Below the pieces are notes generated by a model. The model saw only the letters and a list, made by a program, of their open reading frames with translations. It did no database searches and was not told where the DNA came from. Shown here piece by piece: positions 8,430 through 18,282 of a DNA stretch of 64,000 nt. This DNA is from CAYPPG01 sp964412555 (GTDB lineage: Bacteria; Hinthialibacterota; Hinthialibacteria; Hinthialibacterales; Hinthialibacteraceae): the NCBI GenBank assembly GCA_964412555.1, contig CAYPPG010000026.1, forward strand, positions 37,886-101,885, given 5' to 3'. The translations under genes and the position numbers were made by a program. Each line of letters begins with the position of its first letter. The stretch's first letter is position 1.

Positions 8430-10076
8430 TTACCAAACCATTGTTGCTTTGATCAACTCATCCGGCGTTGTAATGCCTTGTTGAATTTTTGTAATACCGT
8501 TTTGCCGGAGAGTGGGGATATTATGGCGTGCCACATAATCGCGCAACTCTGTCGGATTCGCTCCCTTCACGATTAAATCATGGAGTTCTTCCGTGACGGG
8601 TAATATTTCAAATAAACCTGTTCTTTCGTAGTAGCCGGAACCGTTGCAGTGATTGCATCCTCTTCCATACCATACTTTTTCTAGATCACTGGGTTGCAAT
8701 TTAAGACCTTCGAGTTCATCTTCATGGGGGGGACGTTCGGCAGTGCATTCCGTACAGTTTAACCGGACCAATCGCTGCGAAACCACTGCCCGGATGGCGG
8801 ATGCAGCCAAGTAGGCTTCACACCCCATATCGAGCAAACGGGTAAATGCGCTTGGGGAATCGGTTGTGTGAAGTGTCGCGAAAACCAAATGCCCCGTAAT
8901 AGCTGCACGCAAGGTAATCTGTGCCGTTTCCAGATCGCGGATTTCTCCAATCATGAGGATATCCGGATCTTGCCGCAGCAATGCCCTCAAAACTTGTGGA
9001 AAGGTCAAACGATTCAAGCCGCCGATTTGGAATTGGTTGATGCCACTCATTAGGATTTCGACCGGGTCTTCGATTGTCGAGATGTTCATGGCATCGCTTT
9101 TCAACATGTTGAGCAAGGAATACAGAGTTGTCGATTTACCGCTTGCAGCCGGGCCGGTAATGAGCACCAATCCATGGGGAATGTGAAGAATGGAAAACAA
9201 TTGCTCCATTTTTTCGCGCATCATTCCCAATTCTTCTACGTCCATGACATCGTCCTGCGGCGGAAGCAATCGCAACACGGCCTTTTCCCCATAGGTTCCG
9301 GGGATCGTACAGACTCGGATATTGATGGGAGCTCCGTCCAAATCGGGATGGGAAAAAACGTAAGCACCTTCCTGCGGTTCAAGACGATTGGCAATATCGA
9401 TATTGGAAAGTACTTTTATGCGGGAAAGAATCGGAGGCGTCAGCATTTTGGGGATTTCTAAAATTGTATGAAGTACCCCATCCACCCGTGCGCGAACAAG
9501 ACAATGTCCGTGTTCCGGTTCGAAATGAACATCCGTTGCCCGCTGCTCGAGCGCTTCCAGCACAATACGATCCACTGCCTCTATAGGCTCCTCAAGGAAC
9601 TCTTTCGATTCGGAATAAAGAATGTCTCGTTTTTTGCTCTCCGGATACGCTTTCCGGTATAACTCTTGGAAATCTTCTTCACTTACCAATACCGGTTGGA
9701 TATCCTTCACGATCGTTTTCCGTAAATTATCCAAAATAGGCGAAGGGATCGGTTCCGTGCAGGCGACCAATAACTCGTTTTCCCCGCGCAACAGCAGTGG
9801 AATCAATCCATATCGGCGCGCCTGCGGTTCGGGAATATAACATAAAACGTCTTCGGATAAGTCGATATGTTCGGGCCGTACAATTTCGAGATTGAAAAAT
9901 GTGCTGATCGCATCAATGAGCTCGGTTTCTTTCAGGTAATACATATACCCTTCTTGAACTTGCAAATGATCAATGCCAGCTGCCGTTTCTTTCTGTTTTT
10001 CCAAAGCCGTAATCAGTTTCTCTTGATCCAGCAAACCTTTTTCAACCAAGAATTCACCCAATTTTTCGCGTTCCAT
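8430..10076 (-). CDS. pilB: Type IV pilus / type II secretion assembly ATPase (PilB/GspE family)
   Basis: A 548-residue hexameric ATPase that would power pilus extension or pseudopilus assembly at the inner membrane. An N-terminal MshEN-like domain (residues 1-140) precedes the ATPase. Walker A is GPAASGKST (308-316), the Asp box IEDPVE lies near 335-340, and Walker B with catalytic Glu is ILMIGEIRD (373-381). The His box is TLHTTDS. The tetracysteine zinc motif is complete (Cys441, 444, 474, 477), supporting PilB/GspE over PilT. It stands alone here; the only pilin-like gene in the window is at 55835-56428. Strong AAGGGAG ribosome site. PilB versus GspE cannot be settled. Confidence 0.9.
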   Translation of the reverse strand: MEREKLGEFLVEKGLLDQEKLITALEKQKETAAGIDHLQVQEGYMYYLKETELIDAISTFFNLEIVRPEHIDLSEDVLCYIPEPQARRYGLIPLLLRGENELLVACTEPIPSPILDNLRKTIVKDIQPVLVSEEDFQELYRKAYPESKKRDILYSESKEFLEEPIEAVDRIVLEALEQRATDVHFEPEHGHCLVRARVDGVLHTILEIPKMLTPPILSRIKVLSNIDIANRLEPQEGAYVFSHPDLDGAPINIRVCTIPGTYGEKAVLRLLPPQDDVMDVEELGMMREKMEQLFSILHIPHGLVLITGPAASGKSTTLYSLLNMLKSDAMNISTIEDPVEILMSGINQFQIGGLNRLTFPQVLRALLRQDPDILMIGEIRDLETAQITLRAAITGHLVFATLHTTDSPSAFTRLLDMGCEAYLAASAIRAVVSQRLVRLNCTECTAERPPHEDELEGLKLQPSDLEKVWYGRGCNHCNGSGYYERTGLFEILPVTEELHDLIVKGANPTELRDYVARHNIPTLRQNGITKIQQGITTPDELIKATMVW

Positions 10077-10140
10077 CGATTCTCCCTTTCTAGTTCTTCA
10101 CCGGTTCTTCATTTGAGTTTGTAACTTCTTTTTCGTGCTT

Positions 10141-11283
10141 TTATGATTTCTGAAACTGTTTTTGCGCCACAAAAGAAGGATTTGTATTCAATGCTTTATC
10201 TGCTTGGAGTCCTTTTAATGCGGATTGGATCATCACAAATTCACCGACATTGTCCATCGTGACCAAGCCAACTAATTGCCCGTTGGAGATTACCGGAACG
10301 GTTTGACACTGACATTCCTTCAATTCCGTAAATGCCTGTTCCAACGTGGTGGTCGGTTCCACCGTGTGAAACTCTTTTTGCATCACTTCTTGGATAGGGA
10401 ATTCTTTTCCTTGCTTCGCGAGAGTCACCATCAAATCCGACCGGGTTAGAATCCCAACCAATTGGTCGTTTTCCATCACAGGAAAATCATGTTGCGACCC
10501 CGATAAAATCAAATCCGCCGCTTCGGCGAGAGTATCATGGATTGAAAGAGTTTTAAAATCCGTAATCATCGCCTGATCCACTTTCGTGTCGCCGAGTACG
10601 GTTTTCATTTGCACCATACTCGCTTCCTGTTCCGCCCCGATCCAAACGAAGAAAGCGATAAAAATAAGAAATGGATTGATGAAAAAGCCGATAAAGCCGA
10701 ATAAAAGCGCCATTCCTTGTCCCAAGGTCGCTGCCACTTGCGTGGCTTTGGTGTATTCCAATTTCGTTGCCAATAGCGCGCGGACAAGACGGCCGCCGTC
10801 CATGGGGAAAGCAGGCAGAATATTGAATAGGACCAAAAATATGTTCACGAGCATCAACCGTTCCAAAAAAGGTCCGGTTGTAACCGACAATTCTTTCAAT
10901 GGTTCGACGGAAGACGTAAACCAGAGCCACAAAAACAATCCTATAGCGATCACCACGTTCACAGCAGGACCGGCAGCCGTTACCAAAAACTCCTGAAATG
11001 GTTTTTCCGGTATTTTTTCAATTCGCGATAAGCCCCCAATCGGTAGTAAGGTAATATCTTTTGTTTCGATTCCGAATTTCCGTGCCATCAACGAATGGCC
11101 GAATTCATGAAGTAATACACACACAAAAATCGCCAAAACAAAACCGACACCGATCAGCATGTCTCTCAAGGTATCACCATCGATCCAATGGAGAAGCATC
11201 ACCCAGGCGATGATAATCAGGAATGTCGCATGGATCGCGACGGGAATCCCAAAATAACGACCTACATTCCAAGACCATTTCAT
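10141..11283 (-). CDS. Site-2 protease family membrane metalloprotease (M50) with CBS pair
   Basis: A 380-residue intramembrane zinc protease. The catalytic HEFGH is at 59-63 and the third ligand motif NILPAFPMDGG at 154-164. Several hydrophobic segments lie in residues 10-220, followed by two CBS domains (about 225-355) that may sense adenosine nucleotides. This matches the M50B Rv-like/SpoIVFB-like group with C-terminal CBS. The ATG at 11283 is chosen because AAAGGA lies just upstream; an upstream TTG seven codons earlier would overlap that site. Substrate is unknown. Confidence 0.9.
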   Translation of the reverse strand: MKWSWNVGRYFGIPVAIHATFLIIIAWVMLLHWIDGDTLRDMLIGVGFVLAIFVCVLLHEFGHSLMARKFGIETKDITLLPIGGLSRIEKIPEKPFQEFLVTAAGPAVNVVIAIGLFLWLWFTSSVEPLKELSVTTGPFLERLMLVNIFLVLFNILPAFPMDGGRLVRALLATKLEYTKATQVAATLGQGMALLFGFIGFFINPFLIFIAFFVWIGAEQEASMVQMKTVLGDTKVDQAMITDFKTLSIHDTLAEAADLILSGSQHDFPVMENDQLVGILTRSDLMVTLAKQGKEFPIQEVMQKEFHTVEPTTTLEQAFTELKECQCQTVPVISNGQLVGLVTMDNVGEFVMIQSALKGLQADKALNTNPSFVAQKQFQKS

Positions 11284-11437
11284 ACAAATCGATCCTTTCT
11301 TCAAACGGTTTTTATATTATATTTATTCCTTTGATCATCACAGTTGTCTATCTTTTCATTGTACCCGAATTCAGGAATTTGTATCTACACATCAGGTTGT
11401 TGTGATAAGGGATGGATGGGTATAAGGATTACGCCTT

Positions 11438-12439
11438 TTATAGTGGGTCACCAAGCGCCAACACATCGTTCCGAATACGATCCATGTCAGCAGTTTCAAG
11501 TTCGATTTCACCTGCTTTGGCGTTGTCGAGCGCTTGTTCCTGTGTACGCGCTCCGCAAAGAGCATGGGTCACACCTTTTTGGCCGACCGTCCAGGCAATG
11601 GTCAACTGGGCGAGAGAGCAGCTGTATTTCTCCGTCAAATCGGACCACGAAGCCAGCATATCAAGCACTTTTTTCCGATTTTCCGGTTTGAACCAAGGAT
11701 TCCAATTCTCATTACTGCGCCATTCATTCGGATCGAATTGGCGATCCATAGTCACCTTGCCGGTAAGAAGCCCCTGTTCGATCGGCGAATAGGCCAATGT
11801 GGAAATTTGGTGTTGAATACAAAACGGGAGTATGTCCTCTTCTATATTCCGATAGAGCATGCTATAGCGGGGCTGGTTGGTATCCAGTTGGCCGAACATA
11901 TCATATTCCCTCAATTCCTCGAGGCTGACGTTGGAGACACCGATGGCTCTGATTTTCCCTTCCCGCTTCAGATCTCTCAGGCAGCCCATCGTTTCTTGAA
12001 TCTGTGTTTTTTCCGGTTCGATGGCCGGCCAGTGGACTTGATACAGATCGATGACATCGACATCGAGCCGCTTCAAACTCATCTCGATTTCCTCGCGAAT
12101 CGTATCCGGACGCAGCGAACGATAGATACTCCGCCCATCGAATTCGCAAAAATACGAGCCGCGTTCATCTTTCGACCAAAGTCCGCATTTGGTGGCGATG
12201 ATCACCTGATCGCGCCGGCCTTTAATGGCCTTCCCGACGACCTCTTCACTGCGGCCGAAACCATATGCCGGGGCGGTGTCAATCAGATTGATCCCGGCGT
12301 CGATAGATACTTGGATGGCGCGGATCGATTCACTATCATCCGGGTCTTTCCCCCACGGTGTTCCACCCCCGGTTACCCAGGTTCCCAATCCGACAACGGA
12401 TGCTTCCAGTTCTGATTTTCCCAAGGTACGGTATTTCAC
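11438..12439 (-). CDS. Aldo/keto reductase
   Basis: A 333-residue NADPH-dependent (beta/alpha)8 oxidoreductase. The catalytic tetrad is visible: Asp54 and Tyr59 (LIDTAPAYGFG), Lys84 (IATKCG) and His136 (YQVHWP). The C-terminal cofactor-binding region is present (AYSPIEQGLLTGK, CGARTQEQ). The GTG at 12439 is chosen as start because AAAGGAG precedes it by 5 bases. A longer frame exists upstream but runs through a dispersed palindrome and lacks family sequence. Substrate is unknown; sugar or keto-sugar reduction would fit the surrounding oxidoreductases. Confidence 0.9.
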   Translation of the reverse strand: MKYRTLGKSELEASVVGLGTWVTGGGTPWGKDPDDSESIRAIQVSIDAGINLIDTAPAYGFGRSEEVVGKAIKGRRDQVIIATKCGLWSKDERGSYFCEFDGRSIYRSLRPDTIREEIEMSLKRLDVDVIDLYQVHWPAIEPEKTQIQETMGCLRDLKREGKIRAIGVSNVSLEELREYDMFGQLDTNQPRYSMLYRNIEEDILPFCIQHQISTLAYSPIEQGLLTGKVTMDRQFDPNEWRSNENWNPWFKPENRKKVLDMLASWSDLTEKYSCSLAQLTIAWTVGQKGVTHALCGARTQEQALDNAKAGEIELETADMDRIRNDVLALGDPL

Positions 12440-12466
12440 GATGGCTCCTTTCTTTCGTTGAAAGAT

Positions 12467-12483
12467 GCGGGCAAGATGCCCGC
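12467..12483. repeat. Short palindrome GCGGGCA...TGCCCGC
   Basis: A perfect 7-bp stem with a 3-base loop in the leader of the aldo/keto reductase gene, about 28 bases upstream of its GTG. It is of the same style as other palindromes at gene boundaries here. Confidence 0.5.
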
Positions 12484-12641
12484 GCTCCGACAATGAAAAG
12501 GTTCTAATCATTTCGGATTCCTGTCAAGGATGAGATTTTGCTTCTATTGACCAGTTTCGATTCGAGTCATTCTATGATACTATTGCTCGATTGAAAGAAA
12601 CACCTTACTGTTCAGAGAATATCCGAGGGAGGAAAGAAAAC

Positions 12642-13880
12642 ATGAGTCATCCCATCAATCGCCGAGATTTTCTAAAAACAGCCAAACACTCAGGAACGGC
12701 TCTCGCCGCTACGGCATTGTTAAGCAATACCCAAAAAGTAATCGGTGCGAACGATAAAATCCGCATTGGATTGATCGGTTCCGGAGGACGTGGCTGCCGG
12801 CTCATGGTCTTAACCAAAACCATCGAGCCGGCCGCCGACTTTGTCGCTGTTTGCGACGCCTATGAGCCGAAACGGAAACGCGGATTGGACATCGCCGGAC
12901 CGAATGCCAAAGAGTTTGTGGATCACCGCAAACTGCTCGAAATGAAAGACCTCGATGCCGTCATTATCGCCACACCGGAGCATCTGCACGGTACACAAGT
13001 GATCGACGCTGTCGAAGCGGGAAAAGACGCCTATGTGGAAAAACCGATGACCTACTCGATTGCAGAAGGCGTCCGCATTATCAAAGCAGTTCGCAACACG
13101 GATAGAATCGTACAAGTCGGTATGCAACGGCGCAGCGCACCGATGTGCATTGAAGCCAAACAATTGGTCGATGAAGGAATCCTGGGCGAAGTGACATTGG
13201 TCCGATGCCAGTGGCATTGGAACGTCAATCCTTTGAATCCCAATGTCAAAGTGCAGGGCGATTTCAATTGGGAACTATTCCTTGGTCCCGCCCCGAAACG
13301 GCCCTTCGATCCCCGCCGCGCATTGCAATGGAATTGGTACTGGGACTATTCGGGGGGGATGGTCACCGGCCAGGGCGTTCACTTACTCGATCTCCAACAA
13401 TGGTTTATGGGTAAAGGCACTCCGCTGTTGGCCTCCATGCATGGCGGATCGTATGTCTTGGGTGGCGAATGCCCCGATGTCTTCAGCGCCAGCTATGAAT
13501 ATGATGGATACACGGCCTCCTGGATTCTCACCTACAACAACAGCTACGACAACGGTTGGAAAGTGATTTTCCAAGGCACCAAAGGTACGCTGGTGATCGG
13601 CGAACCGATCTTTGCGGAAGGAGAACACGGGTATCGGGTGTATAAGGAATATTGGCGCGACGTGGAAAACCGCACTCCGATTTACAAAAACGAAGAAGGA
13701 CTCCCAACGGAACCACACATTACGAACTGGTTGGAATGCATGCGCACGCGCAATGAACCGAATGCTCCCGTCGAGGTCGGCCACACCGCCGCCGCCCCGT
13801 GCCATCTCGCCATCGCCGCGTATCGCAACAAGGCAATCGCGAAACTCGACAAAGAATGTACAACCTTAACTCTAGAATGA
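12642..13880 (+). CDS. Tat-exported Gfo/Idh/MocA family oxidoreductase
   Basis: A 412-residue dehydrogenase. The N-terminus NRRDFLKTA followed by an alanine-rich stretch to about residue 36 is a twin-arginine signal, so the folded protein with its nucleotide cofactor is exported. The Rossmann motif GLIGSGGRG lies at about 43-51. The family EKP motif is at 133-135 (VEKPMTYS). The C-terminal substrate domain includes GGMVTGQGVHLLDLQQW. This architecture is abundant in polysaccharide-degrading Planctomycetes-like bacteria. The ATG at 12642 with GGAGGAAAG upstream is preferred over a TTG 51 bases earlier. Substrate is unknown. Confidence 0.9.
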   Translation: MSHPINRRDFLKTAKHSGTALAATALLSNTQKVIGANDKIRIGLIGSGGRGCRLMVLTKTIEPAADFVAVCDAYEPKRKRGLDIAGPNAKEFVDHRKLLEMKDLDAVIIATPEHLHGTQVIDAVEAGKDAYVEKPMTYSIAEGVRIIKAVRNTDRIVQVGMQRRSAPMCIEAKQLVDEGILGEVTLVRCQWHWNVNPLNPNVKVQGDFNWELFLGPAPKRPFDPRRALQWNWYWDYSGGMVTGQGVHLLDLQQWFMGKGTPLLASMHGGSYVLGGECPDVFSASYEYDGYTASWILTYNNSYDNGWKVIFQGTKGTLVIGEPIFAEGEHGYRVYKEYWRDVENRTPIYKNEEGLPTEPHITNWLECMRTRNEPNAPVEVGHTAAAPCHLAIAAYRNKAIAKLDKECTTLTLE

Positions 13881-14497
13881 TGGATCTCATTCGATTACAA
13901 CAGTTCGGCAAATAGCTTGTATCTGTTGATATTCTCTCTGTACCGAAAATAATTCAAAAAAACCACTAAAGTTTTTCTCAATCCTGCCGATAATAATACC
14001 GACAATTGAAAAGTCTGTCTTCTTGCTAAATTTATCTAGCAAGAAGAAGATATTGTTTATTTGCATTTTATGGAGATTACGTAACGAAAGAATGCAATGT
14101 GAGTAAGGTTGCTAACCCGGCCAAATATTGTAAGAGTAGCAGCCTCTCATTCAGGCCATCGCAGTAAAAGGTAGGAAGAGTCGAGATCAAACGGCTGCGC
14201 TTTCCCGCGAATTTTCAGCCTTTCCCGATACTTCCTCAAATGATTTCAGTAGAGTTGGAGATTTATACACGAATTGATTTTTCTTTATCATATAAAAACC
14301 AAAAATTCTTATGTACATTTCGTTGGATTCTTGTTAGGATAAGAAGTGTTTGAATAACTATGCTATTGAAAAGAATGATATTATGTCATTTTTGAGAAAT
14401 ATGATTCTGGAATATTTTTGATTATAGTTTAGGCTTATCAAAATATGACTTTTGAGCCACTCATCCACCGGAAGTTGGAAAGAAGGGGGTAATTCTC
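13881..14497. other. 617-bp intergenic region with one strong hairpin
   Basis: No credible ORF is seen. An 11-bp perfect stem (TCTTCTTGCTA / TAGCAAGAAGA) with an 8-base loop occupies 14018-14047. It has no T-run after it, so it is not a clear terminator. The A/T-rich 3' part (14270-14460) probably holds the promoter of the repeat-protein gene. I searched by eye for riboswitch consensus and recognised none. Confidence 0.5.
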
Positions 14498-17400
14498 ATG
14501 CCTGCACGAGCCGATTTTCAAAGTCAGCAGAATAACCAAATCTATCAGCAGTTATTTCAACAATTGCAAGACCGCGGCATGAATATGCGCAATCGAAGAG
14601 TTGGGCTGAACAATACCCGCGATACTCAACAAAACAATCGAATGTTCGGCAACCAACGAACTCGTGATCTCGTTAAAATCAGCCCGGAAGCTCTGCGCAC
14701 TTTGATCAACATGCTTCAGTCGCAAAGTGCTTACAGCAGAAGCGACCAAATGCAGGCTCTTCGGCAAGGATCGCAGTTACTGACGTCCACCCAGGCTACG
14801 CAGTCGACTGTCAATATTCCCCCTCCTACCGATCCGGGTGCGGCTCCGAATTCTGCTGCAACAGCGGCCACGGCAAATCAACCAGCTGGCAACACCAATG
14901 CTGCCGCAACAGTTCCGACAGGCAATACAAACACGACGGCTCCCGCCGGTAATACAAACGCGACAGCCCCGGCAGGAAATACGAATGCTGCTGCACCAGC
15001 GACTCCCACCCCTGTTGAACCACCGGATTTAACACCGGTCCCTGAGTTTGGGGGAACAACACCTGCCCCTACCGAACCACCGCCTAGCGAGGCACCTGCT
15101 GGTACAGAACCTCCTGTTTTCACGCCTGAACCGGTTTATGAAACTCCGCCACCTCCCGAAACGCCTGAAGGCACAGAACCGCCCGAATTCACACCAGTGC
15201 CTGTTTATGAAATTCCACCCCCTCCCGAAGCCGGAACAGAACCAACACCGGAGACGGAGACAACCGATGGCGCGTTCATTGAACTTGGTAATACAAGAGT
15301 CGAAAACGTTCAATTCATTCAAGACGAAGAAGGGGGCATTACCGGTGTCGGTGGGGAAGTGGATTTATCGTCGGCGGGGATGGGAACTGTAGCCGTCGAT
15401 ATTCAATTCGGTGAGGAAGGAGAGGTTACCGCTACTGCTCAAGCGGAATCTCTCGAATTGAACGTCGGTGGGAATACGATGACTGTAACCGCGACTGAAG
15501 GGGAAGATGTTCTGTCCGTCGATGAGCAAGGAAATGTATCGGTTTCCGGCACAATTCAGGTTGGCAATCAAACCGTTAACGCCAATTTTCAAGTTACCGC
15601 CGATGAAGAAGGAGCGTTCACGGTAGAATCGGCGAATTTTGCTGAGCAACCAACGGAAGAATCAGCAGAAGGTACGGATGCGGCTCAAAATATCGCCGCC
15701 GGGCTGAATACCGCTTTTGCAGCGGGGACGGATGTTGGTATGCAGGCGCTCGGGCAGGCTAACGCATTGGCGAATCAAAATCCGGAAGCCGCTCAAAACT
15801 TTGCTACAGGTCTGAGCAATGCCGGAGAAAACATCGGACAATTTGTCAACATAACAGGTCAGCTAAACGGCAATGCACAAAGCGATTTTCTTTCAGCCGC
15901 TGCCAATGCCGGGGATCAAATGGGGGCATTCATCACACAAACGCAGGCATTGACCGAGCAGGATCAAGCCAACTTCCTTCAGGCGGCCTCCAATGCCGGC
16001 GAGGACCTCGGACGATTGATGGAAACTACCTCTTCTATGAGTGGAGGGGAATTAAGTGCATTTCTCGGTGGCGCGGCCAACGTCGGACAACGGCTGGATA
16101 CTTATTTAAATGCAATTGGGGACTTAGGCGGCTCCACTCAATCGCGCTTTATCCGTCAAGCCAACCGGCTGCAGGGTGAACAGTTGGAACAATTCATGAA
16201 CGCAGCGGATGCCCTTGAAGGAAACGCTTTTCAACTCGGAAATTTCGTCAATCAGTCAAGCCGATTGGGCGGACGGCAACTCAACCAATTTCTTTCCGCC
16301 GCCGATACGGTTAGTGATAATCCAGGACAGTTGAACCGGTTTGTCAATCAAACCCGCGATATGAATATCCGTGGTGGTGGATATCTCCGGCGATATTTAT
16401 CCGCAGCAGAAGAGTCCGGAGAAAATCTTGGATCCTTCATGAATCAGACTTCCCGAGTATCACGAATGGGGGATCGCCAACTTCGTAACTTTTTAACCGC
16501 GGCTGACCGGTCCGGAAGTAATGTAAGTGAATTCGTAAATCAAACCTCTCGGTTATATGGTTCGGAACTGAATTCCTTCCTGCAAACCGCCTCCAGAACC
16601 GGCGGGCGAATGTTAAACAATTTTGTCGATCAAACCGCCTCCCTGGAGGGACGCGAGCGGTACCAATATCTGAATCTCTCCACTCGATTCGGCGGAAGAG
16701 AATTGACGAATTTTATGAATGCAACCGCTGCAGCTGGGGAAAACCGGAGTACGTTCTTGGATGCCACGATGCAGTTGAACCGTTCTCAAGCCAACCGCTT
16801 TATGGAAACTGTGGTTAGCGCTGGTGAGAATAGGGGACAATTGATAGAACAGGCAGGACAACTCAGCGGAAGCGATCTAAATAATTATGTGACCGTAGCG
16901 GCGAATGCCGGTGAAAATTTGGGAGAATTCCTCAATCAAACTTCTCAATTATCAGGGGATAATTTGAGTAATTTTCTGACCGCGGCCGCAGGAGCCGGTG
17001 AACAGTTAGGTACGTTTTTGGATATGAATCAGGAATTAGGAGAAGGATCACCCCAAGTGCAAACCGCATTTCTCGATCAAACGGCACAAATGAATGATGA
17101 GCGCCTCAATCAATTTCTGAATACGGCCGCGAATATCGATACAAGCAATCCGGAAAATCAAAATGACCGGCGATCGTTTGCCGTTGTCGCGACTTCCTAT
17201 CTCTCCGGCGATACGCAAAATCAATTTCTGGATGTTGCCTCAGACGTTGTCGAGAATGGTGGAGATATTAGTCGATTTTCGGCGATGACGGCAAATTTAC
17301 AAATTACAGCAGAAGAAAGCGGCAATACTGAAATCGTGAATTCGTATTTGAACGCGGCTTCGGCTGCGGTTGATGAGATGGATCGCTTCATCAGTGTGAC

Positions 17401-18265
17401 GAAAGGTTTGAATGCCCGAGCAGGTGATGAGACGTTGACATCATTCTTCGATACGGTATCCGCCGCGGGAGAGAATATGGGAACATTCTTTACACAGACC
17501 GAACGAGTATTAGGTTTGTCAAATGGGGAGGGGATGGCATTGAATCAGCTGTTTTCGACAACCGCAAATGCCGGAGAGAATACTGCATCTTATCTCAATC
17601 AATTGTCAGAACAAAGTGATAGTGATGTCTTGAATTTCGTGTCCTCCGCCGCCAATGCCGGCGATCAGTTAGGTAACTTTTTAACGACGACGGAGCAACT
17701 CACCGGAACGAATGAGAGCAACTTCCTTTCCAATACTGCAGCCCAAGGGACAAATGCCTCCCAATTTGTCTCCGAATTCAGCGGTATGCTGGAGGATATC
17801 AATACCGTCAGCGGAGGCGTGACGAATCTAACGATCGGTGAGGATGGAACCGTCAGCGGTACAATCAACGTGCCCGGCGCCGGAACGATGAACGCCGAAT
17901 TCAGCCGAAACGATCAAGGTCAATTGACAGCAACGGGTACACTGAGTTTAAATGGAAACGAATTTTCCAATGCAACCGTCACCTTCAATGAGGAAGGAGC
18001 GATTGAAGATGTATCCGGTTCAGCCATGCATCGCGCGCATGGTTTTTCTATTGGTTTTGGTAATGCGAACCGTTATAATTTTGGAAGCCGTAACCTCAAT
18101 TTTGAATTAGGTCTCAATCAGCAAACCGGCGAAGTTCAAGCCACTGGCTCTTTTCGATTCTATGTTGAGGAATACCGCAATGGATCAACGTTCCAGGCCA
18201 ACTATACTATGACGGATGAAGGGATGAATTTGGGAATTCAGAGATTGAGGTCTAATCGCAGTTAG
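14498..18265 (+). CDS. 1255-residue helical-repeat protein of unknown function
   Basis: I do not recognise this as a known family. No signal peptide or membrane segment is seen; the N-terminus is Gln/Asn-rich. Residues about 115-260 are Pro/Thr/Glu/Asn-rich, with short tandem units (PAGNTNATA type; PPxPExPxGTEPPxFTP type). Residues about 263-385 form a beta-rich module (VGGEVDLSSAGMGTVAVDIQ). Residues about 430-1100 contain around 20 full and three half repeats of 29-32 residues, with consensus F-L-x-A-A-x-N-A-G-E-N-L-G-x-F-x-N-Q-T-x-x-L-x-G-x-x-L-x-N. The pattern suggests two short helices per unit and an alpha-solenoid. The last about 155 residues are a second beta-rich module like the first. 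Ribosome site AAGAAGGGGG. It looks structural or surface-related; this is inference. Confidence 0.85.
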   Translation: MPARADFQSQQNNQIYQQLFQQLQDRGMNMRNRRVGLNNTRDTQQNNRMFGNQRTRDLVKISPEALRTLINMLQSQSAYSRSDQMQALRQGSQLLTSTQATQSTVNIPPPTDPGAAPNSAATAATANQPAGNTNAAATVPTGNTNTTAPAGNTNATAPAGNTNAAAPATPTPVEPPDLTPVPEFGGTTPAPTEPPPSEAPAGTEPPVFTPEPVYETPPPPETPEGTEPPEFTPVPVYEIPPPPEAGTEPTPETETTDGAFIELGNTRVENVQFIQDEEGGITGVGGEVDLSSAGMGTVAVDIQFGEEGEVTATAQAESLELNVGGNTMTVTATEGEDVLSVDEQGNVSVSGTIQVGNQTVNANFQVTADEEGAFTVESANFAEQPTEESAEGTDAAQNIAAGLNTAFAAGTDVGMQALGQANALANQNPEAAQNFATGLSNAGENIGQFVNITGQLNGNAQSDFLSAAANAGDQMGAFITQTQALTEQDQANFLQAASNAGEDLGRLMETTSSMSGGELSAFLGGAANVGQRLDTYLNAIGDLGGSTQSRFIRQANRLQGEQLEQFMNAADALEGNAFQLGNFVNQSSRLGGRQLNQFLSAADTVSDNPGQLNRFVNQTRDMNIRGGGYLRRYLSAAEESGENLGSFMNQTSRVSRMGDRQLRNFLTAADRSGSNVSEFVNQTSRLYGSELNSFLQTASRTGGRMLNNFVDQTASLEGRERYQYLNLSTRFGGRELTNFMNATAAAGENRSTFLDATMQLNRSQANRFMETVVSAGENRGQLIEQAGQLSGSDLNNYVTVAANAGENLGEFLNQTSQLSGDNLSNFLTAAAGAGEQLGTFLDMNQELGEGSPQVQTAFLDQTAQMNDERLNQFLNTAANIDTSNPENQNDRRSFAVVATSYLSGDTQNQFLDVASDVVENGGDISRFSAMTANLQITAEESGNTEIVNSYLNAASAAVDEMDRFISVTKGLNARAGDETLTSFFDTVSAAGENMGTFFTQTERVLGLSNGEGMALNQLFSTTANAGENTASYLNQLSEQSDSDVLNFVSSAANAGDQLGNFLTTTEQLTGTNESNFLSNTAAQGTNASQFVSEFSGMLEDINTVSGGVTNLTIGEDGTVSGTINVPGAGTMNAEFSRNDQGQLTATGTLSLNGNEFSNATVTFNEEGAIEDVSGSAMHRAHGFSIGFGNANRYNFGSRNLNFELGLNQQTGEVQATGSFRFYVEEYRNGSTFQANYTMTDEGMNLGIQRLRSNRS

Positions 18266-18282
18266 ATTCAGAAAGGGTGTCC

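Noticed and set aside
14018..14047. Rho-independent terminator
   Set aside because: The stem is perfect, but it is A/T-rich and no T-run follows.
14090..14260. Cyclic-di-GMP or other riboswitch in the long leader of the helical-repeat gene
   Set aside because: Some G/C-rich stems are visible but none fits a consensus I know; covariance-model search would be needed.
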